DNA of 64,000 bases from Paracoccaceae bacterium (GTDB taxonomy: Bacteria; Pseudomonadota; Alphaproteobacteria; Rhodobacterales; Rhodobacteraceae): positions 1 through 64,000 of the forward strand of contig WOZM01000272.1 in NCBI GenBank assembly GCA_011620265.1. Reading direction: 5' to 3'. Each line of letters begins with the position of its first letter. Position 1 is the stretch's first letter. This document shows positions 54,221-64,000 of the stretch, in pieces. The translations under genes were made by a program, and so were the position numbers. The notes under the pieces were generated by a model. The model was not told the DNA's origin, searched no databases, and was given only the letters and a program-made list of their open reading frames with translations.

Positions 54221-56254
54221 TCAGGGGCGGAGCGTCACGGTAGAGGTGGCGCTTCGGCCTTTTGCGTCGATGACCGAGAGGGTGAGGTAGCCCTCGCCGG
54301 GCGCGGGGAGGCAGGTTTCGCGGGCCCGGGCGGCGAGGATCAGCGGCGCGCCGTTGGCGAGCCAGGTGAAGGGCGGGGTGCCGCCCCGGACCTTGAGGGC
54401 GAGGCGGTCGGGGGTCTCGACCTTCGCCCCGTCGGGAGGGAAGGCGATTTCCGGGCCGTCGGAGGCGGTAGCGAAGGCCGCACCGCGCGGGCGGAAGCGT
54501 TGCAAGGGTTGCGGCAGGCGGGCGTTCGGCAGGATCAGTGTCGCGGGCGGTGGCGGTGGCAGCGGGTCGAGCGCAGGTTTCGTCCTTGCGAAGGTTTCGA
54601 AGAGGATCGGCGCCGCGAGGTCGCCACCGAAGGCGCCGGGGACCGAAGCGCCGTCGGCCCGTCCCATCCAGACCCCCGCGACATGGCGCCCGTCGAAGCC
54701 GATCGCCCAGGCGTCGCGGTGGCCGTAGCTGGTGCCGGTCTTGTAGGCGAGCCGGTTGGCGGGGGCATTGGGCGGCGGCGGCAGGCCGGCGAGGATATCG
54801 GCGGTGAGCCAGGCCGCCTCGCGCCCGAAGAGCCGCTGGTCGAGCGGAGCGGCCGCCCCGGCCCGGGCCGAGAGCCGGATCGGCGCGCCAAGTCGGGCGA
54901 GAGCCGCGTAGCCTTGCACCAGGTCTTCCAGCGTCACCCCGACGCCGCCGAGCGCCACCGCGAGGCCGGGCTGGCCGCCGGGCAAGACCGGGTCGACGCC
55001 GGCGCGCCGGAGCGTGGCGATCAGCCGGGCGGGGCCGAGCGCCTCGGTCAGGCTCACCACCGGGATGTTGAGCGACAGGTGCAGCGCCTCGCGGACCGGG
55101 ATCGTGCCGCGGAAGCCGCGGTCGAAATTCTGCGGGGCATAGCTGCCGAAGGCGGTGGGCCGGTCCTCGATCAGGGTCTCGGGATGGGCGAGGCCTTCGT
55201 CGAAGGCGAGCGCGTAGACGAAGGGTTTCAGCGTCGAGCCGGGCGAGCGGATGGCGCGGGTCATGTCGACGAACCCGGCGCGCCGGTCGTCGGTCCAGTC
55301 GGGCGAGCCGACCGAGGCGAGAATCTCGCCGGTCCGGTGATCCGCAACGAGGATGGCGAGCGAGTTTCGGCTGGCCGCGCCGCCGCCCGCGCGGGCGGCG
55401 AGCGCCTCGAGCCGGGCCTGGAGCCCGGCCTCGATGGTGGTCGTGATCCGCCGGGCGAGGGGATCCTCCCGCCGCAGCCGCTCGGCAAGGTGAGGGCTGA
55501 GCGCGGGGAAGGGCTTGCGCATGGCCGGCACCGGCTCGGTCAGCGCCGCCGCCGCGCGGTCCGCGGTCAGGATGCCGGCCCCGGTCATGCGGACGAGCAC
55601 CCGCGCCCGGGCCTCGGCGGCGGCGGCGCCGAAGCGGTCGGGCCGCCGGGTTTCAGGCGATTGCGGCAGCGCCACGAGAAGCGCCGCCTCGGCCGGCGTC
55701 AGCCGCCGCGGCTCCTTGCCGAGCCAGGCGAGCGACGCCGCGCGGATGCCTTCGAGATTGCCGCCATAGGGCGCAAGCCTGAGGTAGAGGCCGAGGATCT
55801 CCGCCTTCGTCAGCCGCCGCTCCAGCGCCAGCGCCACCCGCATCTGCCGGAGCTTGCCGCCGAGCCTGCCGGTTCCGCTTTCCTCCAGAAGCCGCGCCAC
55901 CTGCATCGTCAGCGTCGATCCGCCCGAGACGAAGCGGCCCTGAGTGACGGCCTGCACCCCGGCGCGGAGAAGTGCGATGGGATCGACGCCGGAATGGTCG
56001 CGGAACCGCCTGTCCTCGTAGGCGATGAGCATGTCGAGAAACAGCGGATCGACCGGGCCGGGATCGAGCCGCCAGCGCCCGTCCGCCACGGTGAAGGCGC
56101 GTAGGAGCGTGCCGTCGCGGGCGACGACCTCGGTTCCGGTCTCGATGGTCAGCGCCGGCAGGTCGGTCCGCGCGATCCAGAGGTCGGCCGCATCCCGCGC
56201 CCAGGCGGCCGCGAGAAGCGCGGCGGCAAGAACGAGGGGTGCGGCGCGTCTCAC
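54221..56254 (-). CDS. pbpC: Penicillin-binding protein 1C
   Basis: 677-residue bifunctional peptidoglycan synthase. The glycosyltransferase domain has YEDRRFRDHSGVDPIALLRA and SGGSTLTMQVARLLEE. The transpeptidase domain has SPGSTLKPFVYAL (catalytic Ser), SLNIP and YKTGTSYGHRDAWAIGFDG. A C-terminal beta domain (from about 590, DGPEIAFPPDGAKVETPD) is the PBP1C-type extension. A single N-terminal membrane segment anchors it. Its ATG overlaps the stop of the alpha-2-macroglobulin gene, the same pairing as yfhM-pbpC in enterics. Confidence 0.96.
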   Translation of the reverse strand: MRRAAPLVLAAALLAAAWARDAADLWIARTDLPALTIETGTEVVARDGTLLRAFTVADGRWRLDPGPVDPLFLDMLIAYEDRRFRDHSGVDPIALLRAGVQAVTQGRFVSGGSTLTMQVARLLEESGTGRLGGKLRQMRVALALERRLTKAEILGLYLRLAPYGGNLEGIRAASLAWLGKEPRRLTPAEAALLVALPQSPETRRPDRFGAAAAEARARVLVRMTGAGILTADRAAAALTEPVPAMRKPFPALSPHLAERLRREDPLARRITTTIEAGLQARLEALAARAGGGAASRNSLAILVADHRTGEILASVGSPDWTDDRRAGFVDMTRAIRSPGSTLKPFVYALAFDEGLAHPETLIEDRPTAFGSYAPQNFDRGFRGTIPVREALHLSLNIPVVSLTEALGPARLIATLRRAGVDPVLPGGQPGLAVALGGVGVTLEDLVQGYAALARLGAPIRLSARAGAAAPLDQRLFGREAAWLTADILAGLPPPPNAPANRLAYKTGTSYGHRDAWAIGFDGRHVAGVWMGRADGASVPGAFGGDLAAPILFETFARTKPALDPLPPPPPATLILPNARLPQPLQRFRPRGAAFATASDGPEIAFPPDGAKVETPDRLALKVRGGTPPFTWLANGAPLILAARARETCLPAPGEGYLTLSVIDAKGRSATSTVTLRP

Positions 56255-59200
56255 TCCGTCACCATGACCCGCCCGGTCGCGGTCCGGGCCCGGTAGTCGG
56301 GCCGGTACATGTCCTCGACGCTCGCCGCCGGCTGGTGGAAGCTCCCGGGCGAGATCGCGCGGAGGATATAGGCCAGCCGGAACGGTGCGTCAGAGGTCCA
56401 GTCGACGGCGGCGAGGAAGCGGTCCTGCCGGAACTCGGCGGTCCGCGTCTCGGCGGTGTCGAGCCAGTCGAGGGCCGCGATATCGCCGGCGCGGATCAGC
56501 GCGGGGTTGTCGATCTCGAAGCCCGCCGGCAGGGGATCGCTGACCATCAGCCGGGCCTCGCCCGCGCCGTGCGGCGTCACCTCGATCACCGCGACGAGGC
56601 GGGTTCCTTGCGGAACCGTCGCGATATCGACCGGCGCGCCTTCGGCCGTGTAGTAGCTCCGCGCGATGGAGTAGCCCTTGCCGCCCGCCGGCTCCGGCTC
56701 CACCGGCACGCCGAAGGTCGTCAGCGTCACGGTGGCCGGCCTTTCGGTGCCGTTGGCGATCACCTGCGGGGCGGCGGCCGCGGCCTCCAGCACCCGGACG
56801 AGGGGGCCGGTGACGGGCGCGCCGTTCACCGTGAAGCCCTCGGCCCCCGGCCGGTCGATCAGCGCATGGGTGGCCAGAAGCGCCCAGGTCGCCTCCTGCG
56901 TCGAAAGCCGCTGGCCGGCGAGGCCGGTCGCCACCCGGTCGCCGAGCGCGTCGGGATCGACAGCCCCCGACCCCGCCTCCGAGGCCAGCGCCAGAAGCGC
57001 TGTCGCATCGCGCAGGTTGGTGCCGTAATCGGCGCGCCAAAGCTGCGCCTCGGCGCCGGGCACCGCCAGCAGCCGTGCCGCCTGCGCGAACATCGCATCC
57101 GCCCGGCGCTGGTCGCCGTAGGAGGCGAGCGCCGCGCCAAGCTGCGCCGCCGCGATCGGCGTGTCGAAGGCCGCGGCCTTCACGTCGGCATAGTAGCGCA
57201 GATCGCCCACCGCCGCCGCGCCTTCCCGCGCCAGCACCATCAGCGCATAGGCGTAAGCCCCGCCGCCTTCGTCGAAATCCGGTGCGTAGTTGATCTGGTT
57301 GCGCAGGTTGTCCATCGCGTTGCGGAATGCAACGTCCGGCACCGCATGGCCCTGCGCTTTCGCCCGGCTGAGGAAATCGGTGACATAGGCGTCGAGCCAG
57401 AGATCCCCGGCATCCGCATACCAGAGCCCGAAGGCGCCGTTGGAGGCCTGGTTGAGCAGGATCGCCGATATGCTCTCCTCCACCCGCCTGGCGATATCGG
57501 CGGTGCCACCGGCACCCATCGCCGCCGCCACCTCGTCGAAATAGAGCAGCGGCAATGCCTTCGACGTGAGTTGCTCGGTGCAGCCGTAGGGGTAGGCGTC
57601 GAGGGTGGCGAGCAGCCCCGGCGCGTCGAAGCGGGCGAGCGGCCCGACGGCGAGCGTCGCGCGGCCCGATCCGGGCAGCAGCCCCGCAAAGACATTCTCG
57701 TCGAGCGTGAAGCTTGCCCCGGCCGCGAGGTCGAAGCGGTTCTGCCGCGCGATTTCCGGGTCGTTGGCCTGAACCGGGATCGTCAGCTCCTTCACCAGTT
57801 GCCGGCCATCGGGAGTTGTCAGCGCCACCCGGATGCTGCCCGGCCCCTCGCCCGCCCCCGCGGTCAGCGGAACCGAAACCTCGGCCTTGCCGTTCTCGGC
57901 CAGGTCGACGCCGGACGGTGCGGACCCGAGCGCCAGCCCCTCGGCCGTCACGTCGAGGCCCATCCGGCCGGACGGCCCGGTCGCATGGACGATCTCGAGC
58001 AGCAGCCGCGCCTCGTCGCCGGGGGCGAGGAACCGCGGCACCGAAGCCGTGACCACGACCGGATCGCGCACCAGCACCTCGGCCTCGGCCTGACCTACGG
58101 CCGTGGCGGACCAGACCACCGCCATCAGCCGCACCGTGCCGTTGAAGCTCGGCAACTGGAACCCGGTCCGCGCATAGCCGTCCGCGCCGACCGCGAGGGG
58201 GCCGGAAAAATAGGCGACCAGCTCCTCGGTCGGTGGCGGCGCCTGCATCCTGAGGCCGGTCGCCGCGTCGCCGCCGGACCGGACGGCGCCCATCACCCCG
58301 GTTCGCCCGTCGATCAGCCGCCCGTAAAGGTCGCGGATGCCGATGCCGAGCTTCCGTTGCCCGAAATAATGCCCCTCGGGGTCGGGCGCGGTGAAGCCGG
58401 TGAGGTTGAGGATACCCACGTCGACGGCGGCGATGGTGGCGAAGACCTCCGCGCCCTCCGCGCCGTCCACCTTCAGCGCGACCGGCAACGGCCCGCGCGG
58501 GTCGGCCTCGGACGCCACCTCGAACGACGCCGACAGCTTCCGCGCGCCGGGATCGACCGGCGCGTAGGAGAGGCCGAGCGCCCGCGCCGGAACCCGCCCC
58601 GCCTCTTCGGCGAGGGGACGCACGACCGAGGCGGTGACATAGGCGCCCGCGCCCCAGTCGTCCGTCACCGGCAGCTCGATCACGTTCTCGCCCGCCGTGA
58701 CCGGCACCGCCTTCATGTCGATGAGCCGGTTCGACAGCACCGTGACCAAGGCCACGCCCGCCGCCCTCGGTTCAATCTTCAGTCGCGCCGTGTCGCCCGG
58801 CCGATAAGCCTCCTTGTCGAGCGCGACAGTCAGCGTATCCGGCGTCTCGGCCGCGTCGGCGGGGGCGTACCAGCCCGCGTAGAACTCCACCGAGGCGGCG
58901 GAATAGGCGCCGTCCGTCGCCTCCACGACCAGCTCGTAATTACCCCAGCCGACGGCTGCGGAAATCCCGGTGGCGCCCGCCGCCGTCAGGTCCGCCTCTC
59001 CCTCGGCGATGCGCGAACGCGTCGTGGTCACTTCCCAGTTCCAGTTGCCGTAGAGCGAATACCACTGGTAGTTCGTCTCGATCCGGTTGAGCGTCCAACG
59101 CACCTGCCGCGCCGCCAGCGTCTCGTCCGGTCCGACCGCGATCAGGTCGAACCGAGCCTCTGCGCCTTCCGGGACGGTGCCGTCCTCGAAGAGGGGCTTG

Positions 59201-61692
59201 ACGCCGATCACCGGCGCGTCGGGCAGGATCCGCCGCGCGATCTCGCGCTCGACCGGCCGGCCGGAGCCTTCCTTGAGCCGGACCGCGATCCGCGCCTCCA
59301 TCGGCCGGTTCGCCGCCTCGCCGAGATCGGGGAAGGCGACCCGAACCGTGGCCTTGCCGTCCGCGTCGGTCGGCCGCGTGTCGTAGAGCGCATCGCGGTA
59401 GGGCGAGAACGGCTCGTCATATCGGCCGAAGACATAGCCCGGGAAGGCGTCGAGCGTCGTCAGCGCCGAGATCCGGATATCGCCCTCTACCTCCAGCCCC
59501 GCCCCCGGCGCCCCGAAGAGATAGCGCGCGTCGATGGAGAGGGTCGGCGTGTCGCTGAGCCGGATCGCGCCTTCGGGCAGCGTCAGGTCGAAGTCGATGC
59601 GCTCGGGCAGGAAATCCTCGACAAGGAAGCTCTGGCTCGCCAGCACCCTGCCCTCCTCGACGAAGCCCTCGATCCGCCAGGTCCCGCGCGGGGCGCTGCC
59701 GGCGAGCGGCATCGTCGCCACGAACCCGCCCGCCCCGGCCCCGGCGAGAAGCGCCCGCGAATACTCGACCCCGTCCGGCCGCACCAGCCGCGCCGTCATC
59801 GGCAGGCCGACGAGCGCGTCCATCCTGGTGTCCCGCGCCAGTAGCGTCGCGTTCACCGTCTCGCCCGCCCGGTAGGCGCCCCGGTCGGTCGAGAGGAAGA
59901 CGTCGATCGGCGGCGCCGCCTCGCGCCCCGCGACGCCCCGGTCGGAAAGGTCGAATTCCGGCTCCGTCAGCGACAGGAAGGCGAAATCGTCGCCCTTCGC
60001 GACCGTGACCAAAGCGGGCGCCGCGCCGCCGGTCCCGGCCGTCATCCCCGGCGCGAAGCGGGCATAGCCGTCCGCATCCGTCACCGCCGTCCCGATCACC
60101 GCGTTGGCCCGCGACAGAAGCGTCGCGGTGACGCCCTCGACCGCGCCCGCATCGCCAAGGCCCCGCACGAAAAGATGGAGCCCGTCCGCCCCCTCCATCG
60201 CCGTCAGCCCGAGGTCGGAGATCACGAACCACTGCGTCGCCGCCGGGTTGTCATAGGGATCGAGCCCCGGCACGGCGGCCTGCAACGCATAGATGCCGGG
60301 CCCGAGATCGGCCATCACCCCATCGAGCGGCAGGAGAGTCGTCACGTCGCGATTGATCTCAATCGCGACCTCGCCGGTGCCGGTCCAGACCTCCTCCGTC
60401 ACCTCGTTCTTCAACTGCTCCGACGACCAGTAATCCAGCGGCCGGCCGAAATAATCGCTCTGGATCGCCCGGACGAGGTTGCGGTCAGAGATCCGCAGCA
60501 ACGTGAGATCGAGCGTGTCGGCATTCACCGTCTCGACCGGGATTCCGGTCTGCCCGACCTTCGGCAGAACATAGGCGCGGCCGGGGAACCGGACGGCGGC
60601 GCGGCGGTCGCGGACATACTGGGTGACGGTCGCGTCCGCCGCCAGCACCTCGCCCGCCGCCGAGGGCAGGCCTTCGCGGAAGGTCAGCGCATAGCGGCTG
60701 CCATGCGCGACCCCGGTCACACAGATCTGCCGGCCCGAGGCGTCGACCGCCAACCCGGCCTCGGGGAGCTTCACGAAGGGCGCGTAGTCCACGCCGGCCC
60801 GCACGAGGTCCTCGGTGAAGACCGCGCAGATGCGCGGCGCGGCGCTGTCGCTCTCGACCTGCGTCTCGGCGATGCGGAACCCGTATTTCCCGATCGCATC
60901 CTCCAGCGCCGCCGCAGCATCGTCGCGCGGTTGCAGGCTCTGCGCCAGCCGCAGCGCCGGGATCATGTCGCGACCCCGCTCCAACCGCTCGAAGGCCTGC
61001 GCCAGCGTCGCGAGCGCTGTCGCGCGCAGCGCCGGACTTCCGGCCCGGAGATAGGCGTTGACCGCGGCCGACGCCGCCCGCCCGGCGAGGGCGCGCCGCT
61101 CCCCCGCATTGTTCGACCGGATCGCAAGCAATGCGGCGGCATAGTCCGCCCACTGATCCGGCGCATCGGAGAGATTGAGCGCCGCCCCGGCATACTCCGC
61201 CACCCCGTAAAGGTCGCCCGCCGTCGCGGCCTCCCGCGCGGCGGCCAGAAGCTCCGCCTCGGTCCAGCTACCGGTCAAGTGTTGCAGGCCAAGGCCCCTC
61301 GCCTGCGACAGCGCCGCGTCGAAATCCTCCGGCCGCAGGAAGGAAAGCTCCGCAGCGCGCGCCCCGGCGGCGGCCAGCGCGGCGGGATCGGTGCCCCGCA
61401 CCCAGCCCGAAAGCGCGCCCTGATAGGCCTGCTGATCGCTCACCTCCGATTTCGGGAAACACGAACTCGACCGGCGGTTATAGGTGAAGGCCTTGCACGC
61501 GGTATCGGCCAGACAGGCGGCTTCGCAGGCCTCGAACCCGACATCGAAGATCGCCCTGAGGTCAGAGCCGTAGAAGTCCAGAGCCTCGACCAGCACCGCC
61601 CGCCGCTCGGGGATATAGGCCCGGTCCTGCGCCCAGGCCCCGGCGGGAAGGAAAAGGCAGGCCGCAAGGGCCGCGATCTGAAGCGTCCGCAT
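56251..61692 (-). CDS. Bacterial alpha-2-macroglobulin with an N-terminal PAN-like domain
   Basis: 1813 residues. A signal peptide (LQIAALAACLFLPAGAWA) is followed by a cysteine-rich PAN/apple-like segment (CEAACLADTACKAFTYNRRS, then SCFPKSEV, about residues 40-105) and then the many macroglobulin domains. The thioester motif YGCTEQ is intact (Cys1371), so it should trap proteases covalently. No lipobox is seen, so it is probably periplasmic and soluble. CAGGAG precedes the ATG at 61692. Coupled to pbpC, it is thought to protect the periplasm when the wall is breached. Confidence 0.94.
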   Translation of the reverse strand: MRTLQIAALAACLFLPAGAWAQDRAYIPERRAVLVEALDFYGSDLRAIFDVGFEACEAACLADTACKAFTYNRRSSSCFPKSEVSDQQAYQGALSGWVRGTDPAALAAAGARAAELSFLRPEDFDAALSQARGLGLQHLTGSWTEAELLAAAREAATAGDLYGVAEYAGAALNLSDAPDQWADYAAALLAIRSNNAGERRALAGRAASAAVNAYLRAGSPALRATALATLAQAFERLERGRDMIPALRLAQSLQPRDDAAAALEDAIGKYGFRIAETQVESDSAAPRICAVFTEDLVRAGVDYAPFVKLPEAGLAVDASGRQICVTGVAHGSRYALTFREGLPSAAGEVLAADATVTQYVRDRRAAVRFPGRAYVLPKVGQTGIPVETVNADTLDLTLLRISDRNLVRAIQSDYFGRPLDYWSSEQLKNEVTEEVWTGTGEVAIEINRDVTTLLPLDGVMADLGPGIYALQAAVPGLDPYDNPAATQWFVISDLGLTAMEGADGLHLFVRGLGDAGAVEGVTATLLSRANAVIGTAVTDADGYARFAPGMTAGTGGAAPALVTVAKGDDFAFLSLTEPEFDLSDRGVAGREAAPPIDVFLSTDRGAYRAGETVNATLLARDTRMDALVGLPMTARLVRPDGVEYSRALLAGAGAGGFVATMPLAGSAPRGTWRIEGFVEEGRVLASQSFLVEDFLPERIDFDLTLPEGAIRLSDTPTLSIDARYLFGAPGAGLEVEGDIRISALTTLDAFPGYVFGRYDEPFSPYRDALYDTRPTDADGKATVRVAFPDLGEAANRPMEARIAVRLKEGSGRPVEREIARRILPDAPVIGVKPLFEDGTVPEGAEARFDLIAVGPDETLAARQVRWTLNRIETNYQWYSLYGNWNWEVTTTRSRIAEGEADLTAAGATGISAAVGWGNYELVVEATDGAYSAASVEFYAGWYAPADAAETPDTLTVALDKEAYRPGDTARLKIEPRAAGVALVTVLSNRLIDMKAVPVTAGENVIELPVTDDWGAGAYVTASVVRPLAEEAGRVPARALGLSYAPVDPGARKLSASFEVASEADPRGPLPVALKVDGAEGAEVFATIAAVDVGILNLTGFTAPDPEGHYFGQRKLGIGIRDLYGRLIDGRTGVMGAVRSGGDAATGLRMQAPPPTEELVAYFSGPLAVGADGYARTGFQLPSFNGTVRLMAVVWSATAVGQAEAEVLVRDPVVVTASVPRFLAPGDEARLLLEIVHATGPSGRMGLDVTAEGLALGSAPSGVDLAENGKAEVSVPLTAGAGEGPGSIRVALTTPDGRQLVKELTIPVQANDPEIARQNRFDLAAGASFTLDENVFAGLLPGSGRATLAVGPLARFDAPGLLATLDAYPYGCTEQLTSKALPLLYFDEVAAAMGAGGTADIARRVEESISAILLNQASNGAFGLWYADAGDLWLDAYVTDFLSRAKAQGHAVPDVAFRNAMDNLRNQINYAPDFDEGGGAYAYALMVLAREGAAAVGDLRYYADVKAAAFDTPIAAAQLGAALASYGDQRRADAMFAQAARLLAVPGAEAQLWRADYGTNLRDATALLALASEAGSGAVDPDALGDRVATGLAGQRLSTQEATWALLATHALIDRPGAEGFTVNGAPVTGPLVRVLEAAAAAPQVIANGTERPATVTLTTFGVPVEPEPAGGKGYSIARSYYTAEGAPVDIATVPQGTRLVAVIEVTPHGAGEARLMVSDPLPAGFEIDNPALIRAGDIAALDWLDTAETRTAEFRQDRFLAAVDWTSDAPFRLAYILRAISPGSFHQPAASVEDMYRPDYRARTATGRVMVTE

Positions 61693-61803
61693 CGAAATCT
61701 CCTGTAACCGGCAATCCCGGAATGCTGACACGGGCCCTGCCGGATTGGCAAGCGCGGCGCAGCCGGCCCGGCCCGCTTAAACCTTCATTCATATCGTTTC
61801 GCC

Positions 61804-64000
61804 ATGGTTGGCCCGGCGCGCGGGGCGGCGCTGCGCGGGGGCGAAGCGGAGACGATCTTGAGCATTGCCGAGAAACTGGCGAAGGAACGGCGGGCGCGAC
61901 TGGCGGCGGAGCGTCTTCTGGAACAGAAGAAACGCGACCTCTTCGCCGCGAATTCGCAGCTTTCCCGCCATGCGCGCAGCCTCTCCGACCAGATCGTCGA
62001 ACAGCGCCAGGGGTTGGAGCTGGCGCGGACCGAGGCCGAATCGCTCAAGGGCCGGAACAGCCAGGTCCTGCACGACCTCGAACGCGCCAATTGCGAGGCG
62101 GCGGCGGCCCAGCGCCGGCTCTGGGAAGCGATGGAGACGATTGGCGACGGCTTTGCCGTCTTCGACGTCGATGCCCGGCTCGTCATCGCCAACCAGGTCT
62201 ACCTCGACCTCTTCGCAACCGCCGGCATCGCGCTCGGCGACAGCTATCAGAGGCTGCTTCAGATCCTCTCCGACGAGGTCGCCGAGCTTGACGGAGAGGA
62301 TGCGCAGGACTGGCGCCACGAGATGCTCGAACGGCTGGCGCCGGACGAGATCGAACCGATGGTGGTCCGCCTCGCCGATGGCCGCCATATCCGCTTCGTC
62401 GATCATCGCGGCGAGGCCGGAGAACTCGTCTCGATGGCGCTCGACATCACCGAGGCGATGGAGCGCGAGGCCGAGCTCGAGGAGGCGCGCGCCAGGGCCG
62501 AGGCGGCGAACCGCGCCAAGTCGGCTTTCCTCGCAAACATGAGCCACGAGATCCGGACCCCGATGAACGGGGTCGTCGGCATGGCCGAGCTTCTGTGCGG
62601 AACCGATCTGACCGACGAACAGCGGCTCTTCGCCGAGACGATCAAGTCCTCGGGCGAAGCGCTTCTGGTGATCATCAATGACGTGCTCGACTATTCCAAG
62701 ATCGAGGCCGAGAAGATGCGGCTCTACCCCGAGCGCTTCGATCTCGAACGCTGCCTGCATGAGGTGATGCTGCTCCTGCAACCGAAGGCGCGGGAGAAGG
62801 GGCTGAAGCTCCTCGTGGATTTCGACCTCTTCCTGCCCACCCGCTACATCGCCGATCCCGGCCGGATGCGGCAGATTCTCACCAACCTCATCGGCAATGC
62901 GGTGAAGTTCACCAGCGCGGGCCATGTCCTCGCGCGGGTTGTGGGAATCGAGCGGGCCGATCACGACTACGACCTCCATGTCACGATCGAGGATACCGGC
63001 ATCGGCATCGCCGCCGATAACGTCGACCACATCTTCGGCGAGTTCAACCAGGTCGAGGACCAGTCGAACCGCAAGTTCGAGGGGACCGGCCTCGGCCTCG
63101 CCATCACCCGGCAACTGGTGGAGCTGATGGGCGGCACGATCTGGGTCGACAGCGAGCCGGGGCAGGGATCATGCTTCGGCTTCAAGGTCACCTTCGCGCC
63201 GGCCGAACCGGCGGGCGCGGCGGTCCAGCCCGACCGGCCGGTTCTGCTGAAGCGGGCGCTGATTGTCGACGACGTGCAGATCAACCGGGTGATCCTCGAA
63301 CGCCAGCTTCAGACCTACGGGCTCGAGGTGACGAATTGCCGGACCCCGGCGGAGGCCTTGCAGGCGCTGGCCGCCGGCCCCGCATTCGACGTGATCCTGA
63401 CCGATCACGACATGCCCGAGATGGACGGGCCGGACCTCGCCGACCGGATCCGCGCGGCCGGCGTGACGGTGCCGATCCTGCTCCTGTCCTCGCAGCCCGA
63501 CGCGGCGGGGGACAGGACGGCCGAGATGGCGGCGGTGCTGCAAAAACCGGTCCTGCGGAGCCAGCTTCTGAAGGTGCTGCAGGACCTCTCGCATCCCGCC
63601 AAGGCCGCCGACTTCGTGCCGATCGCCGCCGCACCGGCCGCGCGTTCCGACGAAGAGGCGCGGGCGATGCGGGTGCTCGCCGCCGAGGACAACCGCACCA
63701 ACCAGCTCGTCTTCCGCAAGATGGTCGCCGATTTCGATATCGAGCTGCAATTTGCCGGCAATGGCCGCGAGGCGGTCGAGCTGTGGCGCAGCTTCCGGCC
63801 CGACATGATCTTCATGGACATATCCATGCCCGAGATGGACGGCCGCGAGGCCGCCCGCGCGATCCGCGCGATCGAGGCCGAACGCGGGCTCGCCCCGGTG
63901 CCCATCGTCGCGCTGACGGCGCACGCGATGGAGGGCGACCGCGCGTCGATCCTCGCTGCCGGGATCGACCACTACCTGACGAAACCGCTGAAGAAGGCCG
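61804..64000 (+). CDS. Hybrid sensor histidine kinase with two receiver domains (cut by the window end)
   Basis: At least 732 residues, with no stop before the edge. In order: an N-terminal coiled coil ([20 protein letters not shown]), a PAS-like sensor (about 105-215), the dimerisation helix with phospho-His248 ([20 protein letters not shown]), the ATPase ([31 protein letters not shown]), a first receiver (phospho-acceptor Asp534 in [11 protein letters not shown]) and a second (Asp672 in [11 protein letters not shown]). There is no membrane helix, so it is cytoplasmic. The ATG at 61804 lacks a ribosome-binding site; a TTG at 61858 preceded by GGAG is an alternative start. The output partner is unknown. 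Confidence 0.93.
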   Translation, partial: MVGPARGAALRGGEAETILSIAEKLAKERRARLAAERLLEQKKRDLFAANSQLSRHARSLSDQIVEQRQGLELARTEAESLKGRNSQVLHDLERANCEAAAAQRRLWEAMETIGDGFAVFDVDARLVIANQVYLDLFATAGIALGDSYQRLLQILSDEVAELDGEDAQDWRHEMLERLAPDEIEPMVVRLADGRHIRFVDHRGEAGELVSMALDITEAMEREAELEEARARAEAANRAKSAFLANMSHEIRTPMNGVVGMAELLCGTDLTDEQRLFAETIKSSGEALLVIINDVLDYSKIEAEKMRLYPERFDLERCLHEVMLLLQPKAREKGLKLLVDFDLFLPTRYIADPGRMRQILTNLIGNAVKFTSAGHVLARVVGIERADHDYDLHVTIEDTGIGIAADNVDHIFGEFNQVEDQSNRKFEGTGLGLAITRQLVELMGGTIWVDSEPGQGSCFGFKVTFAPAEPAGAAVQPDRPVLLKRALIVDDVQINRVILERQLQTYGLEVTNCRTPAEALQALAAGPAFDVILTDHDMPEMDGPDLADRIRAAGVTVPILLLSSQPDAAGDRTAEMAAVLQKPVLRSQLLKVLQDLSHPAKAADFVPIAAAPAARSDEEARAMRVLAAEDNRTNQLVFRKMVADFDIELQFAGNGREAVELWRSFRPDMIFMDISMPEMDGREAARAIRAIEAERGLAPVPIVALTAHAMEGDRASILAAGIDHYLTKPLKKA

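Noticed and set aside
56239..59844. 1201-codon open frame on the plus strand antisense to the macroglobulin gene
   Set aside because: Low-complexity Arg-rich translation, no start signal or family; shadow of the real gene.

Overview
The window looks like chromosomal DNA of a high-GC alphaproteobacterium of the Rhodobacterales (Rhodobacteraceae/Paracoccaceae type). The evidence is the dnaA-dnaN-recF-gyrB block, rpsT next to dnaA, the Rhodobacterales-type flagellin with flaF/flbT, a flagellar set without fliD/fliS, and short-form FlgJ, FliN and FlgA. No rRNA, tRNA, insertion sequence, prophage or CRISPR array was recognised. Coding density is high and many starts overlap the preceding stop.

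Positions 1-9,820 (read mostly on the minus strand) hold replication and housekeeping genes: rpsT, dnaA, dnaN, recF, a VOC-family protein, a LysE-type exporter and gyrB. At the extreme left edge are two overlapping gene remnants, a helix-turn-helix-like fragment and a 5'-truncated haemoglobin. Next come a crotonase and mutM (minus), then ubiE-ubiB (plus).

Positions 13,114-45,017 are a large flagellar island in several divergent operons: fliK-flgD; flgJ-flgN; fliC-flaF-flbT-DUF1217; fliI; flgBC-fliEQ-flgFGAH-fliL2; lytic transglycosylase-flhA-fliR-flhB-fliJ-like; fliL-DUF6468-motE-like-motA-AMIN protein; fliF-fliH-fliN-fliP; flgE-flgK-flgL-flgI; motB. Rod, rings, hook, junctions, filament, most of the export gate, and stator are present. 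fliG, fliM, fliO and the chemotaxis genes are not in the window. Most of these operons have a TTAA-N7-TTAA-like site about 46-60 bases from a start codon, as expected for control by CtrA. The 822-residue secreted protein translationally coupled to motA is the most interesting uncharacterised gene.

Positions 45,141-64,000 carry an IalB-like secreted protein, a Rhizobium-type asparaginase, the serine pathway (serB divergent from serC-serA, with a structured serC leader), two metallophosphoesterases, a thiolase, an alpha-2-macroglobulin/pbpC pair, and a hybrid sensor kinase with two receiver domains that is cut by the right edge.

A small repeat family (GC-rich hairpin followed by TATTT) sits just downstream of dnaN, the asparaginase gene, serB and the thiolase gene, each copy oriented with the gene it follows. 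It probably works as a terminator or 3'-end element. In one copy the sequence includes the first ATG of recF, which bears on where recF starts.
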